Assembly: GCA_002310095.1 (NCBI GenBank) | Contig: DBYH01000018.1 | Location: 12,568-76,567, forward strand | Reading direction: 5' to 3' | Source of the DNA: Firmicutes bacterium UBA1191 | GTDB taxonomy: Bacteria > Bacillota > Clostridia > Peptostreptococcales > Anaerovoracaceae | DNA length: 64,000 bases | Part shown: positions 9,837 through 17,943 of the stretch, one piece after another | Numbering within the stretch: position 1 is the stretch's first letter | Layout of the letters: each line of letters opens with the position of its first letter | Position numbers and translations under genes: made by a program | Notes under the pieces: generated by a model | Database searches by the model: none | Told to the model about the DNA's origin: nothing | The model's input: only the letters and a program-made list of their open reading frames with translations

Positions 9837-10856
9837 TTACTTGTTATCCACACTGTACATGTGTCTTATGAGCTCAAGAACCTTTGTAGCATAACCGTAC
9901 TCGTTATCATAGTAAGCGATCAGCTTGAAGAATGTGTCGTTCAGAGCGATGCCCATCTTCGCGTCGTAGATCGACGTGTTGGTGTCGCCGATGAAGTCGA
10001 CGGTTACGCACTCGTCATCGACATATTCCAGAATGCCCTTGAGTTCGCCTTCTGCAGCCTTCTTGACTGCGGCGTTGATTTCTTCCAGAGTAGTCGGCTT
10101 CTTCAGGATTACGTTCAGGTCTACTACTGATACGTCGCTTGTAGGAACTCTGTAAGCCAGACCTGTCATCTTGCCCTTCAGTGAAGGGATGACCTTCGCT
10201 ACTGCCTTTGCGGCGCCTGTTGTGGTAGGAATGATGTTGTTGAAAATTGAACGTCCTACTCTCCAGTCCTTCATGTTTCTCTTGTCGACTGTGGACTGTT
10301 TTGAAGTCGTGGCGTGAATCGTAGCCATGAGTCCCTGATCGATTCCGAATTCGTCCTCCAGAACCTTGCAGAGAGGAGCGAGGCAGTTAGTCGTGCAGGA
10401 TGCGTTCGATACTACCTGCATGTCAGGCGTGTATGTGTCAAGGTTTACGCCGCAGACGAATGTAGGAGTTTCCTCATCCTTTGCAGGAGCCGTGATGATT
10501 ACCTTCTTTGCTCCGCCCGCCTCGATGTAAGGCATGCACTTCTCTGTCGTGTTGTAAGCGCCTGTTCCTTCCACGATGTACTCAGCTCCGCACTTAGTCC
10601 AGTCAACCTTGGATATGTCGCTTTCGCTGTAGACAGGAACCTTTTTGCCATCGATGATCAGGCCGTCTTCATATCTGTCGAGTTCTTTTGGAAATCTACC
10701 GAATACCGAGTCATACTTCAGCATGTAAACCAGATAATCCAGATCCGCGTTACGGTAGTTGATTCCCGCGATTTCAATGTCCGGCATGTCCATTGCCGAA
10801 CGGATCGCCAAACGTGAGATACGTCCAAATCCACTGATTCCAACTTTGATTGCCAT
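9837..10856 (-). CDS. gap: Glyceraldehyde-3-phosphate dehydrogenase, glycolytic-operon copy with altered cofactor site
   Basis: Oxidative phosphorylation of glyceraldehyde-3-phosphate. 339 residues from the ATG at 10856, chosen because AGGAGGAAAT sits 5 bases upstream; an upstream in-frame start at 10877 would precede this ribosome site. Catalytic Cys in NASCTTNCLAP and the His in TIHATTS are intact. The nucleotide-binding fold differs from the norm: GFGRIS where GFGRIG is usual (Ser14), and INYRN where INDL is usual, so Tyr34 replaces the Asp that normally contacts the NAD ribose and excludes NADP. It may use NADP or both cofactors (inference). Compare the canonical second copy at 31715. Confidence 0.95.
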   Translation of the reverse strand: MAIKVGISGFGRISRLAIRSAMDMPDIEIAGINYRNADLDYLVYMLKYDSVFGRFPKELDRYEDGLIIDGKKVPVYSESDISKVDWTKCGAEYIVEGTGAYNTTEKCMPYIEAGGAKKVIITAPAKDEETPTFVCGVNLDTYTPDMQVVSNASCTTNCLAPLCKVLEDEFGIDQGLMATIHATTSKQSTVDKRNMKDWRVGRSIFNNIIPTTTGAAKAVAKVIPSLKGKMTGLAYRVPTSDVSVVDLNVILKKPTTLEEINAAVKKAAEGELKGILEYVDDECVTVDFIGDTNTSIYDAKMGIALNDTFFKLIAYYDNEYGYATKVLELIRHMYSVDNK

Positions 10857-10926
10857 AGCTATTTCCTCCTGAAACAAATATCTTCAATTTAATAATAGAT
10901 TTATTTATATATCAGCCCGTAAGGGG

Positions 10927-12333
10927 TCAATATCTCTTCCGTTTGGAGGATGACAGAATGCCCAGTTCGTCTCTGTACTTGGCCACCGTCCTCCGTGAAA
11001 TGTTGAATCCTTTTTCTTTCAGTATGTCCACCATGGTCTGGTCGCTGTAAGGCTTGTGCCTGTCCTCGCCCTCGACGATCTCCTTGATGAACTCCTTGAT
11101 GCTGTTCGAGGAAACTCCCTCCCCGACCTGGTCGGATACTCCCGCCGAGAAGAAGTACTTGATCTCGTATACTCCCCTCGGGCACTGGAGGTACTTGCCG
11201 TTGATTGACCTGGAGACCGTGGATTCGTGGATCCCCAGTTCCTCGGCTATGTCCTTCAGTGTAAGGGTCCGCAGGTACTTGTTCCCCTTGTCGAAGAACC
11301 CCCTCTGGTACTTGACCACCGCGGACACAACATTGTAAATGGTCTGTTTCCTCTGCTCTATGCTCTTGATGAGCCAGCTCGCCGCGCTCACTCTTTCCGA
11401 AAGGTAGTCGGCCAGCTGCTGGTCTTTTTCCGCCTGGCCCAGCAGGTTCCTGTAGTAGGAGCTTACTGTCAGGTGAGGAGTGCTGCTTTCATTTATCATT
11501 ACCACATAGTCGTCATCGATCTTCTCGACGATGACATCGGGTATGACGTACTTGGTCTCCATCTCCGAGGCAAACTGTCTGCCAGGCTTCGGCTCCAGCG
11601 TCCTTATGATGTCTGCGGCCTCCTGGACCTGCAGAACGGTCATCCCTGTCTCTTTGGCGACAGCCGCCAGCCTGTTGTTGGCTATGTCCTCGAGATGTTT
11701 TCCTATTATCTCCTCCATCTGAGGCGTCAGCTGGTTTTTCGCCTCCAGCTGAAGCCTCAGACACTCGCTCAGATTTCTGGCGCCGACCCCGGCGGGATCG
11801 AAGCCCTGAATTATGCCGAGAGCCTCGCATACTTTTTCCTCGCGTATGCCCGTGGCTCTGGCTATTTCCTCGACTGACGAAGTCATGTATCCGTTCTCAT
11901 CGAGGGATTCTATTATGTACCTGCCCACCCTTCTGCAGCCTTTATCCACAGTGGCGAACTGGTACTGAAACATGAGATGCTCGGGCAGCGTCACTTCGTT
12001 GGTAACGTACCTCTCGAAGGTGTCCGGCCTGTCCTCATCTCTGTCTCTGTATCCTTTGTAGCTGATGTCGTCGTAACTGCCGCTCCTGATGAACTCCTTC
12101 CAGTCCAGTTTTTCGCCTTCGCCGCCCGTGCTCTCCTCTTCGGCGTTTTCCGGCGTCTCCTTTTCCTGGCTCTGCTCGAGCACAGGATTTACCAGAAGCT
12201 GTTCCTGTACATAGGCATCAAGCTCCTGTGTGCTGAACTGGAGTATCTGAATCGCCTGGATCAGTTCCGGCGTCATCACCAGCTTCTGTGACTGCTCAAT
12301 TGTGAGGTCGAAACCCAGTTTTACTCCGTCCAT
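10927..12333 (-). CDS. rpoN: RNA polymerase sigma-54 factor
   Basis: Alternative sigma factor that needs AAA+ activators and reads -24/-12 promoters. About 468 residues. Region I is Gln- and Leu-rich (LGFDLTIEQSQKLVMTPEL), followed by an acidic linker, the core-binding domain, the HTH (KDIAEELGIHESTVSRSINGKY) and the C-terminal RpoN box (ISRRTVAKYRDELGI). The start is the ATG whose first base overlaps the TAA of the SEC-C gene, giving translational coupling; a TTG 15 bases upstream is less likely. It sits directly upstream of gap, as in other Clostridia. No activator gene is in the window. Confidence 0.97.
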   Translation of the reverse strand: MDGVKLGFDLTIEQSQKLVMTPELIQAIQILQFSTQELDAYVQEQLLVNPVLEQSQEKETPENAEEESTGGEGEKLDWKEFIRSGSYDDISYKGYRDRDEDRPDTFERYVTNEVTLPEHLMFQYQFATVDKGCRRVGRYIIESLDENGYMTSSVEEIARATGIREEKVCEALGIIQGFDPAGVGARNLSECLRLQLEAKNQLTPQMEEIIGKHLEDIANNRLAAVAKETGMTVLQVQEAADIIRTLEPKPGRQFASEMETKYVIPDVIVEKIDDDYVVMINESSTPHLTVSSYYRNLLGQAEKDQQLADYLSERVSAASWLIKSIEQRKQTIYNVVSAVVKYQRGFFDKGNKYLRTLTLKDIAEELGIHESTVSRSINGKYLQCPRGVYEIKYFFSAGVSDQVGEGVSSNSIKEFIKEIVEGEDRHKPYSDQTMVDILKEKGFNISRRTVAKYRDELGILSSSKRKRY

Positions 12334-12833
12334 TATCTGCCGCAGCAATGTTTGTATTTCTTGCCGCTACCGCAAGGGCAAGGGTCATTGCGTCCTATCT
12401 TCGGTGTCGCTCTTCTTACTGTCTTCGACTGCTTGTATTCCTTCTCGATCTGAGCCATCTTCTCTTCCCCGAGAATGTCATTCCACTGCTCCAGACCGTA
12501 CAGATAATCCGCGTCTGCTTTGAGCATGTTGAAGTAAAGTTTCTCAGGAACGATCTCGACCTCGACCTGAGACTCTTCGTCCATTTCCTCGAGGTCGTTC
12601 GGAGCAGTAATGCTCTCGTTTATTCCGTCAAGGAATCCCATGAATATGACCGGTCTGACGTCGTACTTCTCTGAAAGCTCGCCGATAGTACCCGTCATTT
12701 TCTCCTGAGGATGATCCAGGATGTCGCTGTAGATTTTAGTCTCAGCTCCGCTGTATTCTTCCCAGAACTCATTGAATGTCTCTTTCGTCTGGTTGCCTAT
12801 GAGTTTCTGCCACTGCTTAAGTAATGTTGCCAT
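12333..12833 (-). CDS. SEC-C motif protein
   Basis: 166 residues, mostly helical and acidic, with no recognised enzymatic domain in the first 140. The C-terminal 20 residues carry a textbook SEC-C zinc-binding tail (GRNDPCPCGSGKKYKHCC), the element found at the end of SecA and many unrelated proteins. It is translationally coupled to rpoN (TAATG overlap) and lies 14 bases after hom. It is not SecA, which is several times longer. Function unknown. Confidence 0.85.
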   Translation of the reverse strand: MATLLKQWQKLIGNQTKETFNEFWEEYSGAETKIYSDILDHPQEKMTGTIGELSEKYDVRPVIFMGFLDGINESITAPNDLEEMDEESQVEVEIVPEKLYFNMLKADADYLYGLEQWNDILGEEKMAQIEKEYKQSKTVRRATPKIGRNDPCPCGSGKKYKHCCGR

Positions 12834-12847
12834 CTTTCATCCTCCGG

Positions 12848-13822
12848 TTACAGATCCATGGTCTTCGCAATTTCGATAACGTCTCCGAGCACCGCGCTTC
12901 CCGTAGGCAGCGGGCCGGCTCCAGGTCCGTAGAACATGAGCTTGCCAACCAGGTTGCCCTTGACGTATACAGCGTTGTATTCCTCCAGTACGCCTGCCAG
13001 CGGGTGGTACGTCCTGATAAATGTCGGCCTGACTTCATAATCGATGTCGCCGTCCTCCTTGACGGTGGCGTGGGCGATGAGCTTGATCACGCAGTCGTTT
13101 GCCTTTGCCTCCTCGATCTTCTCCTTGGTGATGCCTGAGATGCCTGTCGTCGGAATGTCGTCCGGGTGAACGTACTTGCCGAACATGAGAGCCATGAGTA
13201 TGCTCAGCTTGTTGGCCGCGTCGATTCCCTCGACGTCAGCTGTAGGGTCCGCTTCAGCGAAGCCCTTCGCCTGAGCGTCCTTCAGCGCCTCGTCGTACTC
13301 CATTCCCTCAGTGCTCATCTTGTGGAGAATGTAGTTGGTCGTTCCGTTCACTATTCCCAGGACTTCCGTGTAATCGTTAGGTCTGGCTCCGCAATCCAGG
13401 GCGGTCAGCACAGGTATGCCTCCGCCGACACTCGCCTCGAATCTGAACTGGACGCCGTTCTCCTCCGCCGCCTTCATCAGGCGCGGATAGTTGGCCGCCA
13501 CGGCAGCTTTGTTGGCTGTTACAACATGCTTTCCGTTTTTCATGGCTGTTTCCATGAAAGTGGCTGCCGGTTCTACACCACCGAGAAGTTCTATTACAAT
13601 ATCTATCTCAGGGTCCTTGAAGATCTCATCGGGATCGGAAACGAACTGGTCTCTCGATACCGTAATGTCGCGTTCCCTGTCGATGTCCTTCTCCAGGATC
13701 TTGACGATGCTGACCTTCGCTCCTACTCTTTTCTCGATGATTTCTCTGTTCATCTCCAGGGCTTTGTATGTTCCGGTTCCTATGTTCCCGAGCCCCAGAA
13801 GTCCGATTTTGATTTCCTTCAT
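12848..13822 (-). CDS. hom: Homoserine dehydrogenase without ACT domain
   Basis: Reduces aspartate semialdehyde to homoserine for threonine and methionine synthesis. 324 residues. Rossmann motif GLGNIGTG (about residue 10), TANKAAVA, GGGIPVL, the dimer and substrate region NGTTNYIL and AEADPTADVEG..D are all visible. It ends soon after GPGAGPLPTGSAVLGD, at the point where Bacillus-type enzymes (about 430 residues) continue into a C-terminal ACT domain. The short form is therefore probably not inhibited by threonine through an ACT domain. An extended -10 (TGaTATAAT) lies upstream. Confidence 0.95.
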   Translation of the reverse strand: MKEIKIGLLGLGNIGTGTYKALEMNREIIEKRVGAKVSIVKILEKDIDRERDITVSRDQFVSDPDEIFKDPEIDIVIELLGGVEPAATFMETAMKNGKHVVTANKAAVAANYPRLMKAAEENGVQFRFEASVGGGIPVLTALDCGARPNDYTEVLGIVNGTTNYILHKMSTEGMEYDEALKDAQAKGFAEADPTADVEGIDAANKLSILMALMFGKYVHPDDIPTTGISGITKEKIEEAKANDCVIKLIAHATVKEDGDIDYEVRPTFIRTYHPLAGVLEEYNAVYVKGNLVGKLMFYGPGAGPLPTGSAVLGDVIEIAKTMDL

Positions 13823-13857
13823 TTCAGGTATTTCCTCTGCTATATATTTCTGCGTTG

Positions 13858-13866
13858 ATTATATCA
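13858..13866 (-). promoter_or_regulatory. Extended -10 promoter of hom
   Basis: Read on the minus strand the bases are TGATATAAT, a perfect extended -10, 36 bases before the hom ATG. No convincing -35 is present. It could drive the hom-secC-rpoN-gap series. Confidence 0.55.
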
Positions 13867-13885
13867 CAAAACGCAGGCTGCCTGC
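13865..13885 (-). terminator. Weak terminator after the first S8 peptidase
   Basis: Minus-strand hairpin GCAGG-CAG-CCTGC followed by GTTTTGTG, 14 bases after the peptidase stop. It is short and overlaps the extended -10 of hom, so read-through is likely. Confidence 0.4.
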
Positions 13886-13898
13886 AGGGTTCCGTGCC

Positions 13899-16800
13899 CT
13901 ATTTTATCTTGACTTTGACCGTCTTCATGACCTTCTTGGTGCCCTTGAGTATGATCTTGATCTTTACGGTCTTACCCTTGCCGGCCTTCTTTGCTTTTAC
14001 TACGCCCTTGGACGTTACCTTGGCGTACTTGGTGTTCGAGGATTTGTAAGCCAGCTTCCACTGTTTCGCGGCTGCTGTAGGAGTGATCTTCGCCTTCAGT
14101 TTCTTCGACTTGCCCGCCTTGACAGTGATCTTGCTCTTTACCTTGACCTTCATCTTGGCGAAGGTTGCCTTTGCTTCTACGTCCTTCTTGACTGTGAATG
14201 ACGCTGACAGACCCTTGGAGACTGTCTTTGCCTTGGCGCCTGAAACGCTCAGGCTCTTGGCATAGTATCCAGGATTGGCAATCGCCTTGACGGTACATTT
14301 TGAGCCGTACAGATAATCGCCCGTTCCTGTTACCTTGCCGCCTTTGGCGCCCGCAGCGCTGACCGAAAGCAGGGCGCTCTTGACCGCGTTCTTTACGATC
14401 AGGATGTCGCCGTTACTGTTGAATCCTATCAGATTGCTGCCGACTGCCGTTCCGGCAAACGGGCTGTAGCTGTCATACAGGGCCCATACATCGTCCATAT
14501 TCTTGGTGTAGTTCCACTTCGTTGATTTGAACTTGTCATTCTTCACGTCATATATGAAAGTGTCTCCGTAATCCTCCGCCGGGGCGGCCATGTATACGAG
14601 ACCATCAGCGCACATGCCGACGCTTCCGCGAATGTCCAGGAAATCATGTCCTGCCCTGTTGATGCTGCTCGGGAAGACAGGCTTGAGCACCGCGCTTCCC
14701 TCAGTCCAGCCGCTGCCGTCAAATACATAGTTCGCAGGGATGACCGGGTTGCCCGATTCTGTCATCTCGCTGTCGGCGCTGTATCCCAGCGTGTATATGA
14801 GTTTGTCGCGTGACTGAAGCACTTTGCCGCCGGCTCTTCCGGCAGGCATGTCCGCAGCTGCCGTCCATGTGTCTTTGGCGGCGTTGTACTTGTAGACCTT
14901 GCTGCTCAGCGCATCGCTGAGTTCGTCCTCTGATTCATTGATTCCGCCGAGCAGGTACAGACTGCCGTCGAATGACGCCAGCTTACTGTCCGTTAGGTAC
15001 TCTCCTCCCTTAGGAAGTGCGCAGGCGCTGATGTCCCCTGTTTCAGTGTTGACCGCGAGCAGAACGTCTTCCTCGGTATACGCCGCGCCAGGTGAATCAG
15101 GGAATGTGTCGTTGTCTTCGTATTCTTCGTCGACCGCGACGCTGCGGTTCGAATAGTCCTCATCTTCGTCTTCATTTCCGCCTGCAACCTGGCAGAAAAG
15201 ACCTTTCACATAGAGGGTTTTTCCTATGAGCACCAGGTCGCCTCCGAATCTGAAGTCGTATGTCGCGTCTTCGTTCAGATCATTGGCATCCTCGAAATAC
15301 TCCTGAACTATTTCCTTTGTGAATATGGTTATGACTTCCGCTCCTTCTTCATAGTTGTTCGGATTCAGAGCGCAGAGAAAATCTCCCGTCGACTCCGCGG
15401 CGTAGATCTTCTTGCCGTCCGTGGCGAGGGCCGCCTCTGAGGAAATGGCGTATGCCTCGCTGCTCAGAACGTCATAATCGCTCTTGCCCTTGACAAGATA
15501 AATGTTGGACTTGGTGCTTGTCTTTGTCTTTCCGTCCTTTGTTCCTGAGACTGATATGTCAACGTTGTTGTTGATCCACCCATTGTCTTCCACAACGATT
15601 TCTTTTTCTGCCGGATCACCGACTATCGTTGCCTTCGGAACGTCCTCCCATGGGGTTTCGTCGGTTGTTTTCCTGATCTTTACGTCGATGGAACCTTCGC
15701 CGATTTTGAATCCGCCTTTCAGGGTTATCGTGTTATCCGCGGTGTTGACCGTGGCGGACGTTATTCCAATCCAGAAACCGTTACCCTTGTTTCCGAAGTC
15801 AAGGGCTCCGCCGGTCGATACTTTGAAAGTGTTGTGACCTTCATTATCATTTGCAGTGCACAGGAGTTCGCCCATGATCTCGTTCGGATCTTTCGTTCCT
15901 TTGACTGCGGCTGTGAGCGCGACCGCTCCGGCTACGCAAGGCGTCGCCATTGATGTTCCGGAATAGAAGTCATACTGGCCGAAGTCCTTTTCTCCGTTTT
16001 CATTCACAACTTTGCTGACGCCGATGTCATCTATATAGGCCGAGTAATCCCCCTGGCCGATAATGAGTATGGCTCTCTCCCTGTCTTTGTCAGGGTTATA
16101 GCTATTCATTTCAAAGTCATCATTGTAGCTGCGCGCCATTCTAATATGCGACCAGTAATCTTCTACTCCATAAACGTAGTAACCGCCGCACGGATAATCC
16201 CATGTCAGTTCATCTCCGCTCGAGTGCATGAAACTGTTGTCACTGAGAAGGCTGCGCGGCACGTCCATCATGATGATCATCGGGTCTGAACCTCCACTTC
16301 CGGACGCGTCCTCTGGCGCTTCAGTCCTGACCATGATGCTCGACATTACGTCTTCCTTGTTAGGATCATAGCTTTCATCAAGATCATAAGGTATGGCAAA
16401 GTAATGCCACTTCTGACCTTCCTCCAGACCCGATGAACTGAAGTTAATCTTCAGGCACTCGTCGCTGTAGAATCCCGGGGCTGTTTCAATATCTCCGGCG
16501 GATAAATTTGTAAGTCCGAATTCGTTGAGGATCCTGTCTTTTGATTCTGCAGATCCGTCCAGATACGCGTATTTACCCTCGCCGTAATCGTAGTACATCC
16601 CCATGTCATCGCGGTACAGCGTCGGATTGAAGCAGTCGTAGCTGACCGTTGAAAGTATGTCAGTTCCCGGAGCCGCGATATCTACTGTTTCTTCACCATA
16701 GTTGCTGAAGCTTACCATTTCAGCCGTGTCTCCGACCTGCTTTGATGCCGCAACGCTGATGATATTGTCGCAATCGTAATTGGCAGGGTACGAAGGTACT

Positions 16801-17873
16801 TCGTCGTTGTTCTCGCTTTCATTTCCCGCGGCGCAAACGCACAGGGCGCCTTTCTGCCCGAGCTTTTCGATTACTTTTTCCATGACTTCGTCATAACCGC
16901 CGCCACCGAATGAGCAGCTGACCGCTACGACATTGTCGTCATTATCTTCGTCTTTTTCCATCAGGCGCATAGCCTCATACACGTAGTTGTAAGCGGCTAT
17001 AATATCTCCGTCCCATCCGTAGCCCATCCCGTCGAGGACTTTAAGAGCCATGATGCTGACAGTAGGGCTGACTCCGCTGATTCCCGCGTTGTCGGCAGCC
17101 GCTCCGATTATTCCCGAGCAGTGGCTTCCGTGGCCGTTGTCATCCATAGGATCCGCGTCGCCATTGACAAAGTCGAACCCGCATTTTCCCTTGAGCCTGT
17201 TTCCAAACGGGTTTTTCCACATGGATCCTCTCAGCTCGTCATGTTTGTAGTTGACGCCTGTGTCTATGACCGCGACGATGTTGTCCTGACCTCCTGTCGT
17301 ATGGGCGCTTTCCCACTCCGACTTAGCGCCAACGCCCGGATAATCATTGATGTTCCACTGGAACTGTCCGTAGTCTGCCGTGCACGCGTGGCGGCTGTAG
17401 TTTGGTGATACTGCTTCCACAATATCTTCAGACTCCAGCTCCTTCACCATTTTCTTGGTGCTTAGTTTCTTTGACGCCGCGACAGCGACCGTCATGTCCG
17501 AGCCGCCACCTTCGAATGTCCAGACCTCGTCGCCGATAACGTTAATTCCATCGGCGATTTCTACAGCAGGACCCTTCTCGCTGCCATCAGCCAGAGCCTC
17601 AATGGCTTTGATCTTTTTGGCTTCCTTTGAACTCAGACCCGACGCGCCGGAATCCTTAAGCAGTACGATAACCTCTCCTGCCTTAGGTTCCCTGTCGACT
17701 GGTTTCCCCAGTTTATTTTGGCCGCGGGCTGCCTCAATGCTGTCTCCGTGGCCCGTAACAAACGCGCCCTGATCGTGATTGTTTTCTGTAGCCGCTGACA
17801 CATTCATTCCGGCAAGCGGCCAGAACGCCGTCACCATCATGACCGCCAGCAGCAAACCCAGCGCTTTTCTCAT
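13899..17873 (-). CDS. Large secreted subtilisin-like (S8) serine peptidase, copy 1
   Basis: 1324 residues. N-terminal signal peptide (MRKALGLLLAVMMV to about residue 28, SAATE), a probable propeptide (about 60-165), then an S8 catalytic domain with Asp204 (AVIDTGVNY), His248 (NGHGSHCSG) and Ser641 (SGTSMATP). The His-Ser interval is very long because about 200 extra residues resembling a beta-rich insert precede the Ser. Next come beta-rich segments and kelch-like repeats (LYLLGGIN, WTAAADMPAGRAGG), then a repeat-like KGGKVTGTG segment and a Lys-rich tail ending in KVKIK. No sortase motif is seen; the basic tail may bind the wall. The ATG follows GGGAGG at 9 bases. Substrate unknown. It is a tandem paralogue of the next gene upstream. 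Confidence 0.9.
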   Translation of the reverse strand: MRKALGLLLAVMMVTAFWPLAGMNVSAATENNHDQGAFVTGHGDSIEAARGQNKLGKPVDREPKAGEVIVLLKDSGASGLSSKEAKKIKAIEALADGSEKGPAVEIADGINVIGDEVWTFEGGGSDMTVAVAASKKLSTKKMVKELESEDIVEAVSPNYSRHACTADYGQFQWNINDYPGVGAKSEWESAHTTGGQDNIVAVIDTGVNYKHDELRGSMWKNPFGNRLKGKCGFDFVNGDADPMDDNGHGSHCSGIIGAAADNAGISGVSPTVSIMALKVLDGMGYGWDGDIIAAYNYVYEAMRLMEKDEDNDDNVVAVSCSFGGGGYDEVMEKVIEKLGQKGALCVCAAGNESENNDEVPSYPANYDCDNIISVAASKQVGDTAEMVSFSNYGEETVDIAAPGTDILSTVSYDCFNPTLYRDDMGMYYDYGEGKYAYLDGSAESKDRILNEFGLTNLSAGDIETAPGFYSDECLKINFSSSGLEEGQKWHYFAIPYDLDESYDPNKEDVMSSIMVRTEAPEDASGSGGSDPMIIMMDVPRSLLSDNSFMHSSGDELTWDYPCGGYYVYGVEDYWSHIRMARSYNDDFEMNSYNPDKDRERAILIIGQGDYSAYIDDIGVSKVVNENGEKDFGQYDFYSGTSMATPCVAGAVALTAAVKGTKDPNEIMGELLCTANDNEGHNTFKVSTGGALDFGNKGNGFWIGITSATVNTADNTITLKGGFKIGEGSIDVKIRKTTDETPWEDVPKATIVGDPAEKEIVVEDNGWINNNVDISVSGTKDGKTKTSTKSNIYLVKGKSDYDVLSSEAYAISSEAALATDGKKIYAAESTGDFLCALNPNNYEEGAEVITIFTKEIVQEYFEDANDLNEDATYDFRFGGDLVLIGKTLYVKGLFCQVAGGNEDEDEDYSNRSVAVDEEYEDNDTFPDSPGAAYTEEDVLLAVNTETGDISACALPKGGEYLTDSKLASFDGSLYLLGGINESEDELSDALSSKVYKYNAAKDTWTAAADMPAGRAGGKVLQSRDKLIYTLGYSADSEMTESGNPVIPANYVFDGSGWTEGSAVLKPVFPSSINRAGHDFLDIRGSVGMCADGLVYMAAPAEDYGDTFIYDVKNDKFKSTKWNYTKNMDDVWALYDSYSPFAGTAVGSNLIGFNSNGDILIVKNAVKSALLSVSAAGAKGGKVTGTGDYLYGSKCTVKAIANPGYYAKSLSVSGAKAKTVSKGLSASFTVKKDVEAKATFAKMKVKVKSKITVKAGKSKKLKAKITPTAAAKQWKLAYKSSNTKYAKVTSKGVVKAKKAGKGKTVKIKIILKGTKKVMKTVKVKIK

Positions 17874-17893
17874 AACAATAATCCTCCCTTGTT

Positions 17894-17921
17894 ATAATAT
17901 TTCTTCGATCTGCAAAAGCAA
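17894..17921 (-). promoter_or_regulatory. Probable sigma-A promoter of S8 peptidase copy 1
   Basis: Minus strand: TTGCTT, 16-base spacer, TATTAT. The -35 overlaps a copy of the recurring GCAAAAGCA word at 17912-17920. Confidence 0.5.
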
Positions 17922-17943
17922 CGATCTCTAATATGTTAGGTCT

